This document shows, one piece after another, positions 23,341-35,146 of a stretch of DNA of 64,000 nt (position 1 is the first letter of the stretch; each line of letters starts with the position of its first letter). The translations under genes were made by a program, and so were the position numbers. Under the pieces are notes generated by a model. The model was not told where the DNA came from and made no database searches. It worked only from the letters and a program-made list of their open reading frames with translations. The DNA comes from Dryas octopetala (taxonomy: Eukaryota > Streptophyta > Magnoliopsida > Rosales > Rosaceae), in NCBI GenBank assembly GCA_963921425.1, contig OY992835.1, forward strand, positions 1,674,001-1,738,000, read 5' to 3'.

Positions 23341-24461
23341 TGCCCTCAATATTTATTAGGTTGATTTTAAAACAACAGTTAAACAACGTTTCGTCTATAA
23401 CCGCAACTTAAATAACAACATATTAAATAAACTGACTTAAGGGTTTACCTGTGAAAGACCTCCCACGAGCAGAGTCTCGGTACTAGTAGACTTGCTAAGT
23501 AACAAGATTAAAAGAGTCTAATTAATAAGAGATAAATCTAACAAAAGTTTGGCAAAACTTCGACATGGATTAAGAAATTATTTATGGAGCTCTGAAAATG
23601 ACCTCTTTAGAACTTCAGAAAAACCTAGCTTTCATAATACTAGAATTGCATAGCTCTTCACCACGATCGTGTAGGTGGAAACATATCATCGATTAGAGCT
23701 CCAGAATTCAAGATAAATTGAAAACAAGATTTGAAGAGAGGGAAAGAGTGACATAGGATGCGTGCAGCTGAATGGTGTGAGTGAGAAGGGGGGCCCAGCC
23801 CCACTATTTATAGGGGTGACTGGGGGAGTTGACTTGGCCCAACTCGGCCTAGTTGACTGTTCCAACCCGACCCAACAATCACAAGGTGGTAGCTTGTGAT
23901 GGTGCCATGTGGCGGGGCCTTGGTGTGTTGGTTCAATATATCACAACCGCATGATCAAGGGGGCCATGCAGCATTGGGTGGCCCAGATTATGCCACGTGG
24001 TGTGCTCTGATGCCTCCCAATTTATTTTTTTATATTTATTCTACAAACTTTAAAAATTAATTAAAAATAGCTAAGAACTTGAAAAAATATCACGAAAAAT
24101 ACTAAGAACTTGTATCGACTAGTACTATTTATCTATTGGGTCAAATTACCAATTTTCCCTTGGCAAAATTTCAGAAAATTCAAGCTCCGTAAACTAATTT
24201 CTAAAAAAATAAAATTAAAAACTTGGGAAATTCATAAAATAATTTTTTGGACTCAAAATAATACAAAACTTGCATTGTAGGTCCGTGGGTAAGAGTACTA
24301 CCTTTCCAAGGTATAACTTGGGTCAAAACCCTAGTCAAAGTTGGTTCAAAGATTAAAGCCCAAAGTGGAAAAATAAGATTTTCAACCAAATAAATTTTAG
24401 AAAAATTCTAGAAATTAAGGAAAAATCCCAAAATAAATTTGGAAAATTTTCGGGTCTCACA
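23341..24461 (-). mobile_element. LTR of a gypsy-type retrotransposon, minus orientation, fossil
   Basis: The right border, read on the minus strand, is TGTGAGACCCG, the same start as the LTRs at 59126 and 63620. A minus-strand TATA box (CCCTATAAATAG, near 23812) and a CT-rich leader follow in the correct order. The left border is set at TGCCCTC by the TG...CA rule. No matching 5-bp target duplication was found, so the left end is tentative. No internal region adjoins it. Confidence 0.55.
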
Positions 24462-26300
24462 CTTTTTTATCTGAAAAAAAAAAAAAAAAATTGAACTTAA
24501 GTAGACTAGACTACAAATCTAGTTGGTAAACTTTCTTAATTTTAATTGCATACCCAATAGAAAAAAAAAAAACATTTAAAGTTTTACGCCCAAAACAAAG
24601 CATACAATTTTTAGATTGGGAATTTGAAAAATTGTCCACAATTTTTTATTTAAATATTTTTAAATATTTTTTTTAACCCTCTAGTAGTAGCTATTTTTTT
24701 AAGTATTCGAAATCTCATCGAGAAGTGCTTGAATCCCCCTAAAGTAGTGCTCAAACCTTATCGAGTAATGCTCGTGGGGTGTTGTTATAACCAAAAAGCA
24801 TCTCGGCCAAGTAGATAGTAAAGATAGGCTATAGCTTTAGATGGTTTTTTTTTTTTTTTTTTTTTTTTTTTCGAGGCTTGGGAAATGCGGGTGTACCACT
24901 AATTTGGGCCTAAATTCAGAAAGTTTGTGTTTTGAGTGTTGGCCTAATTGACCTTTAAAAAGCAAATTTCTCAGTTGAGTAGGAACCAAACTCAACCTAG
25001 GTCCCTTTCTTGTCTAGTATGGCTAAGACTTCATTGGTCTATGTATGAGGTGATGGTGTGCGTGAACTTGAAGGAAGTAACAGTTGGGTGCAAATGAAAT
25101 GGGCTTTAAGTTAAAAAAAAAAAAAACCTTGAAAATGAAAATGATCATCATCTCTTCCGTTCTAGGTAGATTCACTAAAGTAGATTTTGCCAAAAATCTA
25201 GCCATTCTAGTACAGTCCTTTCAAATATAAAGCTAATATTGCAAGAAAAGGGGAATATTTTTCATTAATAAATAAATTGATACCACATACAATAAGTACA
25301 ATCCTCGGTAGAGCTAAATACACATGAACTTGTTATGAAAAGTAAAAGGCAACTAGACTTTTTTAAATGAAACAACTCTCTTAGCTAAAAATATGCAAAT
25401 AAATTGCATGATAGATTTGAATCTTTGCAGCAACTGGGCATATGTGTGTTTTGGGATCCTCTTTTCCTCTTTGGTGCTGCTATTTATAGGGAAGGCTACT
25501 TGGCCTTCCAGTTTCTCTCTCTATAGATGTATGACGTGTACATGTATGGTGATGAGAGGCTGGGTACGGGTTCGAACCATGTGACAGCTTGCACGCGTAG
25601 TCAACGTTGTCTTATCTGATGAAGTGGCACTTGTAAAAGTTATCAGCCAATGCTTTTTTTTTTTTTTGAGATCGTCATCGTCCAGTTGCTGTGTTTAGTT
25701 TCCTGCTGAAGTTTCTTGCTTCAACCAACAACATTTAGTCGTTTTGGGAATTTTCCTTATCTTTTCTTTGTTGATTAAGCTGGGCCTACCCTATACTCCC
25801 TTGATTGGGCTATTTATCTTCTTCTTTCGTTTTGGCACAATAACCCTTCTTGACTTGCTTATATTGGGCCTAGTCAAATTATTTCCATGTGTCCTTTTCT
25901 CTAGAGGGGTCCAAACATTGTCCCCTCCAATTCATATGTCTTTGGTCGTTCTGGGCCGAAGACTTAGGAAATGTTTTGTTCTTATCCTTGCCCTCTATGG
26001 TATGTGTACTGATCCATAGTTATCTTTTCCAATCGAAGCCATCCTTGCGCTTTTACTTTTTGACAACTCACGTCACATAGCGATTAATGCTAGGAGGCCT
26101 TGGTTCACGAAATGTTTTAAACTGCTGCACACGCCTCATTATAACTTCAAATTATGGTTTGTAAACTATTGTGACTTAATCATGGTGTCTTTTCATTTTA
26201 GGCCTATCGAAGGCTTATAAATATCACCTTCTTCCTCATCTTTTACGCTTTTAAACTATCTAGAAACCTTGCCATTTTTTACGCTTTTATAAATTCTATC
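24462..26300. other. Unassigned AT-rich and repeat-derived sequence
   Basis: It contains long homopolymer tracts (T-run 24847-24870), no credible gene and no defined element end. Around 26215 a TATAAATA box precedes the plant-mobile-domain remnant and may be its old promoter. Confidence 0.4.
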
Positions 26301-27210
26301 AGCCGAAAAGAGAGTTGGTTGATCCCTCAGCCGACCTTGAGGATCTAGAGGCTAAAAGGATTTACGCTGCTCCTAACGAGGAAGAGCATTCGGCCTTCCA
26401 AACTTATTGGATATGCAAGTTCACTGTCTGTGCCAAAGGGAATAGGGTGGTGAAGGCATACGCTTTGATAGGGGATGCTCTTGCCTCAGGGAAGACTTTT
26501 AACTTAGGCCCCTAGACGCTTGCTCCTTTGTATAGTACCCTGAGGGAGATAGTGAGTTAGAAGATGAACCATGAAGGAGGTCCATTGTGGATGTTTCAAA
26601 TTAGGTTCCAGGCCTATTTCCCTAAGTTGAGGAAATTCTATAGGGTTGTGTCGGCTGTAACCGTTATAGCCTAACACTTGGTAAAGTTTGACCTTACTAA
26701 TCATACGGTAAAAGTTGTCTTTACCCACCTTTTTAATACCACAGAATTGAGTTTGGCTCAGTGGCAAACTAGCCTTGTCCTACATTATCCTTTTTATCTG
26801 TCTTTCGACCAAAGGGAAAAGCTTCCTTTGAATGACGATTCCTTCATTGAACAACTGGCTAGAGTTGAAAAGCGTTCTTCTTTGGTGGGATCAGCCTTTT
26901 GGGAGCACGAATTTCGGCACTAAGCGGGTGTCGAAGTTTACTATCCCCAATTTTGTGCAAGGCAATTGGGTCACGTCAAGAGGACGCTGAGAGGTACTTC
27001 CATCTTCAATCATTCAACCCTACTTCTTACGCTTCTCCATTATTCATTCACTTGTGGAAGGATTGGGTGGCAGTGACCTATGCTAACACCACCTTGGCCA
27101 AAGTGAGGACTTCGACACTTCAAGGGTTACCCTTTTCCCATAGGGCAGGAGCAAAGCAAAGCGACCTCCTGCTTAGGCTCTATACTATTGTCCCCATAAA
27201 AAGTTTGTGA
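26300..27210 (+). pseudogene. Decayed plant-mobile-domain (aminotransferase-like) gene
   Basis: Frames in this interval show the plant mobile domain pattern: EEEHSAFQTYWICKF, a basic patch, ALIGDALASGKTFNLGP, then an LPLNDDSFIEQLARVE segment and a later FVQGNW-type stretch. Plant mobile domains occur in MAIN/MAIL host proteins and inside plant transposons and retrotransposons; the surroundings here (LTR debris, no host introns) favour a transposon origin. The reading is interrupted several times. A TATAAATA box lies about 80 bp upstream. The hAT element at 28627 inserted into the downstream part of this same block. Confidence 0.5.
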
Positions 27211-28626
27211 TCAAAGGTATGGCTTTTCTTCTTACTTTGCTATCTTTCCAAAGAATTTGTTTTACCCTTCTTTATTTTTAAACTATTTTTTATCATGCTT
27301 TTAGGGTGATAGAAGTGCCCTAGAGATGATGAAGGTGATCCTTCTCAAAATTGTTCGACCATATAACCGGCCTTGAAACGATCTCGGCCAGCCCAATCAT
27401 ATTGTTCGCTAACCATCGGGATATTTATTTTTCCTCTTTATTATGTTATTTGGGTACTTTTTTTCATCTCACTTTTCTTTTTTAGGAAGGTGGCGCTTTG
27501 ACGGTTGCAGTTCGTGAACCAGCCCAACAGTAATCTTGTCACCTCAGCACGTGTCTCGACTGAAACTCCGGGTAGGTTTATACATCTATCAACTGCCTTT
27601 TTTGATGGCTACAGAACCTCAAGAAGCTCAAATGTCATGCGTACGAATGCTTATTGTTGATACCCAATAGTCTATGAGAGCTCTGGTATTGGTTTTTTCC
27701 TTTTTAGCCTACTATTTCTCTCTCCTTTTTTTTTTTTCAGTCTCTGTTTGAGCTAAATGCCCCATTTTTACAAGGAACGTGTGGCTAACTTATGGCTTGA
27801 CCTTGATACTCATTACATGAGTGCTAATGTAGTCCTTTTTCTTTAGTTCGGTTTTCTGGTTATTTCCTCAAACCCTTTTATCATCTGCTCCAGCTTGCTT
27901 AGTTCTCTTTCTGCTTTTACAAGTCTGTGGTTGAAGTCAACACTCTTTTGATGTAGTCATTTCGTCTTCCATTCTTGCTTCTCCAACCAACGCTGTTATG
28001 GCCTATGCCTCTTCGATTCTTTTTGAACCATCATAATCATAGGGAGAAGGAGAAACCCAACCTAATGGGGAAACCCTTCTGCAAACATTGGGGCGATTCA
28101 AATGGATGATTTTTTTTAGGAGATTGAGGAGGAGGGTGGTGGAGAAAAAGGACAAGGTGAGGCCCTCATCTCTCGGTCGGACCCTAAAATTCAGGTTAGT
28201 GAGGAGAAAGGTGCCAAAAATGCTGAGGATTTCCAGTAGGTACAACGTGCTCTTATCTTGTAGGATTTTCTCTCTTATTTCATTACTACTTTTACTTAGG
28301 CAGCCTTCCTTTTTGTTTTTCTTGTTAGGTGAAAGAGGATTCTCTTTCTCTTGATGTGTTGGCCAGCCGAGAAGAGGTCGCGGAATATGAAGCTTGGCCC
28401 GAAGGGAGGTGGCTCCTGCTAAAGGGCTGAAACTTCAAGTTCCCTCTATGTCCACACACATTGCCATAACCTTCTTTCCTTAACACACTTTTTTTTTTTC
28501 TTTTTATTTGTCACCTTCCTGACCTCTGAAGTTTTTACCAACCTTCTATGGATCGAGATTTTGGCGAAAAATCAAGTCGGGGTCAAACCTTTACTTCATC
28601 GAGCATCATTCCTGTGGACACCCCTC
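27211..28626. other. Downstream remnant of the plant-mobile-domain block
   Basis: Pyrimidine-rich introns alternate with short exon-like pieces, but no frame long enough to name. The block is interrupted by the hAT insertion and appears to resume at 33558. Confidence 0.35.
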
Positions 28627-29403
28627 TAGGGGTGGACACGGGTCGGTTTGGGTCGGGTTTAGGCCTAGACCGTAGATTGAACCAATTCCTACAGTTTCCT
28701 ATTTTCACAACCCAAACCAACCCAATCAAAGGATGGAAACCAAACCAATCCAAACCAACTGTGATCGGGTTGGTTTGGTCGGGTAGACGGGTTGAGCTTG
28801 GCTCATATAAACAAAAAAAAAAAAAATACAAATTTGAGGCTCAAAAGACAAAGAGTAAAAACAATTACAAATTCGATCATCCTGAAATTCATCCATACTT
28901 AAAAGTTCATCCATGATCCAGATCCACATTCCAAATAGTCTAAGTTCCAACTTCCAAATAGTCTAATTTCAACTTAGAACTTAAAAAACATAAAAAAATA
29001 ACAGTCCAAGCATAAAAAAATAACAGTCCAACTGTCCAAGCATAAATAAAACAGTCCAACTTAAATAAAAAATCAATTGGCAACAAGTAGAAACCCAGCC
29101 AGTTAGCATTCAGCAACTTCTTAATCCTCATTTCCTCATTCTTCATTCCTTTTTAGTCACTTCAATTGGCAACAAAACTTGGATCAAAACAATTCACAAT
29201 TCACATCATCAATATCAACAACAAATCATAACATCACATCACCAAAACAAAGTCATATATACCTCTAATCAACGTCTTCCATATTCAGAACATTGCTTCC
29301 CAACTGTGTAACTTGAGAGGTCACTTCTGCATATTTGGACAAAGAAAAATAAACATGAGAACTTAAAATAAATAATGAACACACTAAAATCAGCAAAACA
29401 AAT

Positions 29404-31631
29404 TCATGAATCATAACAACTAACATGTATACCTGCCTGTGTTGATTGTGTCCCTCCATGCAAAGTCTGAAAGAAGAGTAAGTCATCAAATGAGGGGGCT
29501 GTATACAAGGTTAATGCATCTGCACTAAGCCAATTTTGACAACATACAAGGGCCTCCACTGTTTTAGGGTCCAAGGCACTCCTATAAGTATCCACAACAC
29601 GCCCTCCGGTACTAAACGCGGACTCGGAAGCCACTGAGGAAGCCTGGACAGCAAACACATCTTTTGCCATATTTGCTAAACTAGGATATTTAGTCCTATT
29701 AGCCTTCCACCAAACCAACACATCAAACTTATCATCTTCCACCAAACCAACACATCAAACTTATCATCTTCCACATTTTCAACAGGATCACACAAGTACC
29801 TGTCCACCTCATTCTTGATCTCAACAACAACCTTCTCCTTTCTCATTTGTGAGAATCTTGCAAGCCTCTTAATCAAGAAGCCAGCTGGTCTTGGATCATT
29901 TGCAAGCATCATATTAAAAGATGACCCAACAGATTGTGAAGATTCTTCAACACTTGATCCTACTTCAGAGTTATAAAGTTTCCACATCCTAAAAAAGAGG
30001 TTCTTAATGTTAATTGTGAACTCCTCAGCCACATCAACACCATATAAATAAGAAATGTTGTAATTCACATAATCAAGTTTATATCTTGGATCTAGAACTG
30101 TTGAATAACTAGAATCTTGTTCACACTCTCAACCGACCCCCAATACTTGTCAAATTTCCTCTTCATGTTGGCTGCCATCTTACTCAAAAGAGGATCCCCA
30201 CTTGTACTCAATGTATTCGATTCAGATTGAATTGAACACAACTCAGTAAAAGGCCAGTTGGATGTCACACACAATGTTCCACTAAATTTCTTGGTACAAT
30301 CATAGAAAAATTCTAAAAACTTAACAAACACAGCAGAATTATCCCAATCAGCCCCTTGTGGGGGCCCTGCCCTTTTTCTCCCACCCTCATTTTCCTCAAA
30401 ATAGCTCACATAAACACTGTCATCATCTTCCAACCACTCAAATGCCTTTCGAAATTTTTTGGCAACCTCCAACATTAAATAGGTGGAATTCCACCTTGTA
30501 GGCACATCTAAGACCACAAGCCCTTTTGTACTCAATCTTTGAATGCTCAATCGCTTCTTTAAATTTTCTCAATCTTGCAGGGGATGACCTAACATATCTC
30601 ATAGAATTGCGAATACAAGCAATTGAGTCATGTAGTTCCTTCAACCCCTTAACCACAATCAAGTTAATGATGTGGGCACAACACCTAAGATGCAAAAAAT
30701 CCACAGCTAGTACACTTTTCCCCCAAGAATTAAGCCTATGCTTCAAATAGTTAACAGCCACATCATTTGATGATGCATTATCAACAATGATAGTAAACAC
30801 CTTATCTATACCCCAATCAATCAAGCATTTCTCAACAAATTTCCCAATGGTGTCCCCCCTATGATTGGTGATAACACAAAAATTGAGAATTCTTTTGTGC
30901 ATATTGAAATCAGAATCAACAAAATGTGCTGTTAATACCATATAGTTAACATTTTGACATGATGTCCATGTGTCGGTTGTAAGGCTAACTCTTTGGGAAT
31001 TGGCAGCCAACAAACTCTTCAATTTTAGCTTCTCATCTTCATACAAACACACCATATCTTTAGCTATTGTTCTCCTAGATGGTGGCACAAATTTAGGGCA
31101 AGCAATAGCACAAAAATACCTAAAACCATTACCTTCCACAAAGTTAAATGGTAACTCATCAGTTATTATGATCCTAACACAAGCTTTCCTACATTGCTCT
31201 TTGCTAAACCATATGGCCTGCAAGTTGGTAACACCTCTATCATTTTTTTCAAAACTTAAGAGCTTTTGTCTCTTTTCTTCAATTTTTCTAGGAAACTTTG
31301 GGCATTGGTTTTTCAAATGGTGTTTCAAAGTGGAGGTACCACATGTCTTAGGATTACATGCATAAGTCTTCTTACAATAATTACACATGCACCTAGGGTT
31401 ATTAGGATCACCTCCCTGAATTTTTGTGAAGTGAGACCATACCTCGGATGGGGGTTTGGTAGGCTTCCTTTTGGTACTTGGTGGTGGAATTGGACTTGGG
31501 GTTTCACTTGGAACTTCAATAGCAGCAGTTGTGCCAGCTGATGATTGCACACCAGGACTGGGATTTGAATCCATCACTGGAGTTGAACTTGTAGCAGGGG
31601 TTGACAGTGGAGATGGTGAGCTAGCCTCCAT
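29404..31631 (-). pseudogene. hAT transposase (BED finger, RNase H-like core, dimerisation domain)
   Basis: Starting at the ATG at 31631 the first frame encodes 397 residues. A BED zinc finger lies at about residues 65-113 (C83, C86, H104/H105, C110), then the catalytic-core segments TTDTWTS and VDNASSND carrying two of the acidic residues. A frame change near 30540 leads to VPTRWNSTYLML and the rest of the core. The last part has the hAT C-terminal dimerisation signature (YPSLANMAKDVFAVQASSVA, then SESAFSTGGR with the conserved glutamate). A 32-bp tandem duplication at about 29703-29766 repeats VEDDKFDVLVWWK and shifts the frame. The protein would bind element ends and cut DNA in the nucleus. 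With at least two breaks it is a recent pseudogene: most of the sequence is still protein-like. Confidence 0.88.
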
Positions 31632-33232
31632 GTTAATCTAGAAAAAACAAAGTTAACAAACCCTAAATGTTAGTCCAGTAAACTGAAATTCAAAAATCAA
31701 AAGTTCAAAACCCTAAAACTAAAATCCGAAAATCAAAATTTCAAAACCCTAAAACTAAAATTCGAAAAGCAAAACTCTAACAGTCAAGCTTGTATACCTT
31801 CAATGTTGAAGAAATTGAAGCTGGAGAGTGGAGAATGGAGAAGGTGAGCAGAGAGTGGCAACGGAGAGAGCAGAGGGCCTAAGAATCTGAGGCGAGCAGA
31901 GGGCCTAAGAATCTCGCAATGGAGAGAGAAGAGGTCCTGAGAGTAGAGACGAGCACTCGAGCAGACACTAGCAAAGGCGAGCACAGCAGAGACGAGCACT
32001 GAGCAGATGCGAGCTGAGGGTTGGCTGGTAGTGACGGAGACAGAGAGAACTCAGAGAAGAAGAGACTGAAGAATGGCGGCTTGAGAAATGAGAAATGAGA
32101 AATGAGATTGAAAAATGAGAGGAAACCTAACCCGATTTGGAATTTTGGAGTTGGGATTTGATGGGGTAGGGTACATGATAAGCCACTGAGCCTGAAAAAC
32201 AGCCAATAGCATGTTAGGGTTTAGGATTTAGGGTTTAGGGTTTAGGGTATATGACTTTAGGTGACATGTAATTGCAAACATTTAAATATCATTAATAATT
32301 TAATATATATGTATATATGTATATATCATATGAATTTACTAATATCATTATATCATTATATCATATGAAATTATGAATTACTAATATCATTAATATATCA
32401 TTATACATGCATATATCATTATATCATATGAATTTACTAATATAATCATGATTCATAAGCAAGATTTTCTAATATATAATTATATATAGCATATTAGCAT
32501 ATTAGCATAATAGCATGTACATTTTGTGTGTATATTGATAATTGATATACACCAATACATGTTTTAACCCAAATGTTATTAGTTAAATATAAATTATAGT
32601 ATTATACAATTTACATCATTGCATTAATTGAAATCTATAATTGCATTTGCATTTCATATCAGATAGTATCAAATACCTAATTACCTATCAAATAGTATTA
32701 TACATCATTGGATTATTTGAAATGTATAATTGCATTTGCATTTCATATCAAATAGTATTATATATACTTATTACCGATATCAAATAGTACTATACTTATT
32801 ACCTATATGAAATAGTATTATACATTTATAATTGCATTGATATCAATTACTATTATACCTGTTACCTATATCAAATAGTATCAAATATGGTTTAGGGTTT
32901 TTATATCAAATAATAAATAAATAATAAATGATGGGTGAAAAGAGTTTTCATATCATTCTTGTCAAATAATTGTTATTTCCTTTTATATTATAATCAAAAG
33001 AGTTATGTTAGGTGACAAACACTTCTAAATTTCTAATGGAATATTTAATTGTTGTTAGGTGAAAAATTAATTAATTATATGGTGTTAGCCGTTAGGACTT
33101 AGGTAGTTAGGTGTAAAGAATAAGGTAGAAAATAATATTTAGTGAATTTTCATAAGGTAAATTGATTAATCTTATAATTCTTATTAGGTTTTAATATATA
33201 TATATATAGTTCATTGTAAAGTAATAAGCACA

Positions 33233-33365
33233 AGAAGCTCTTGGCGTGATGGGTTTGGGCTCCTTGAGGGGCTGTCAGTTGTGGGCCTGTGGCTTCTTCT
33301 TGGTCTTGTGTTCGATTCTCCTTACTTTCATTTGGAGCAAAAATGCATTATTTTTGCTGTGTAAG
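33233..33365 (+). mobile_element. Possible tRNA-derived SINE inside the hAT element
   Basis: TTGGCGTGATGG (33241-33252) fits a tRNA A box and GTTCGATTCTC (33310-33320) fits a B box, in the right order but with a spacing of about 60 bp. The segment is GC-richer than the AT-rich DNA around it. No target duplication or tail could be fixed, so the limits are approximate. Confidence 0.4.
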
Positions 33366-33557
33366 TATAGGAGGTCGGGTCAGTTCGGTTTGGAACGGTT
33401 ATTTGAAGTTGTAACCCGTACGCCAACCCATTAGAGATCGGGTTGGTCGGGTTGAGCACCGACACCCCTTAAAAATGTGTTAAAAACAAACCCAATCCAA
33501 CCCAATGTGGTCGGGTTGGTCGGGTTGGAACGGTTATTGTCCACCCCTACAACCCTC

Positions 33558-34649
33558 CTTTGGTTTTTCTTGGTTTGTTGTTTTATCTCTTCTCTTTTGC
33601 TTAATCTAAACTTGAGCTATACGTTTTCAAATTGACACCAAACTAGAGGAGAAATAGAGGGAGATCTCATCGGCTTTATCGTCTTCTTTGGACGTCAGGG
33701 CCATGTGTAGAATTCCTGCCAATCCTCCAATGTCCGAGACAGGACGCTGAGCTTTTGACACCATGCTTCCCATGCTTCGATGTGACATTCCTTTCTTTTA
33801 TGACGCCAAAAATTATGTTGTTTTCTCCTCCTTAATGGTGTTGCTTTAGAAGGAGGGGTTTTTGGGTAGGCCTTTGATATGATCTCCTCAATGCTGAGGT
33901 CGATGGCCACCCATCTGCCAACTTGCAAGAAGGTCGATGACTGATCAGAAGAGGGGTTTGCCCTAGGCTAGAGGATCTTGTTAGTCCAAAGTGAACTGCC
34001 CGTTGAGAGGCAATCTATTGTTGATGAAGAACGAGCTTTAAGAGGAGCAAATTTGACGTCTTACGGTGGACTTGGCTTCCTCGAGGCAAAGAGCTTCTTA
34101 GTTGACCGATTTTTGCCATGCTGAAAGCGTATAGTAGACTTTTTCTATCATTAGCTACAAACTTACTTGTTGCACAAAAATATGTTATATTAAGTCCGGC
34201 TAATATGAGAAACTAATTATGAGGGAATGTGAGGGACAATTTTATAAGAACTCTTAAATTAATCGAATAACACCTAGTTTGTCAGTTTTATGTTAGGTTT
34301 TAACTCCCATAGTTAAAACTTAACATGCAACTTCCACTAACCTCATTTTATATCCTAGAAAGGTATGAGATGAACCCATCGACGGATGAAGTTTAAAATG
34401 AGACGAGAGATAAAATGAGTAAGGGTGAAGGTTTTTTTTTTTTTTTTTAGAAGGGTTAATAATTTAAAACGGGTTATTAGGTAACAAAATGAGTATGGGT
34501 GAGCTCAAATATGTGTCATTGGATTAATCTAAGAGCTCCCTTAAAACAATCCCTCACAATCCCTCGTACTAGCAATACTGATGTTATATCTGCATACATG
34601 TTTTCAAAATGTCTTGGTTGGATATAAAAGCCAAACGTTTCTGACCCCA
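33558..34649. other. Spacer between the hAT element and the MULE
   Basis: It probably continues the plant-mobile-domain block interrupted by the hAT element, then turns into AT-rich spacer with a T-run at 34434-34449. No gene is supported. Confidence 0.35.
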
Positions 34650-34658
34650 AAGAAAAAA

Positions 34659-34935
34659 GGCTTATTATGATTTTTGCCCCCTGAACTATGATCCCATTCC
34701 TAATGTGCCCCCTGACTTATTAATTTTATCAATTTACCCCCTAACAGTTACAACGTTAGTCTAATGTACCCCTTCGTCCAATTTCCGTCTCAACTTCCGT
34801 CTATTTTGCTGATGTGGCAGGGTAAATTGGTCATTTCGACCTCCCTGGACCATTCAGCATCCCAGCCTTTTCCACCTAGACAGCCCCCAAATGCCACATA
34901 CCCACATGTGGGACCCACCCGATGCCAGCTCAGCT
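34659..34935 (+). repeat. MULE left terminal inverted repeat
   Basis: 277 bp, inverse of 39954-40230 with two mismatches. It contains runs of TGCCCCCTGA and related C-rich blocks. The transposase leader begins just inside it. Confidence 0.96.
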
Positions 34936-35146
34936 CACGTAAGGACCCAGTCTTATTGGGTCAACTGGATCGATCTCCATCAAACAACTCATCGCATCCC
35001 CTCCGTTTTCAGAAGATTCTCTGCAATTAGGGTTCCATCATCGCATCGCCCATCGCCTCCTTTCTTCAGAAGTGAAGCCGAGATTCTCTGTGGGATTTTG
35101 AGCTGATTTGGTGAAGTGAGGTCTGAAGATTCGTTTGCCAGACAAA

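Larger units (their letters stand above)
28627..33549 (-). mobile_element. hAT transposon with transposase, 4.9 kb
   Basis: Ends are TAGGGGTGGACACGGG and the inverse GTCCACCCCTA. Flanking 8-mers CACCCCTC (28619-28626) and CAACCCTC (33550-33557) match at seven of eight positions. Subterminal GGTCGGGTTGG/CCAACCCAAT motifs crowd both ends. The transposase lies on the minus strand in the left half (29404-31631). Upstream of it are AAACCCTAA-rich sequence, a GAGA-rich leader (31790-32120), a TTTAGGG run (about 32213-32245) and AT-rich repeats (32280-32930). The architecture is complete but the coding frame is broken, so it is probably no longer autonomous. Confidence 0.92.

Noticed and set aside
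32213-32248. TTTAGGG run as an interstitial telomere
   Set aside because: Only about four units are present, inside a hAT element; a telo-box-type promoter motif or chance expansion is simpler.
34764-35030. Open frame of 88 codons in the MULE left end, repeated in the right end
   Set aside because: The repetition is due to the terminal inverted repeats, and the frame does not connect to the transposase.
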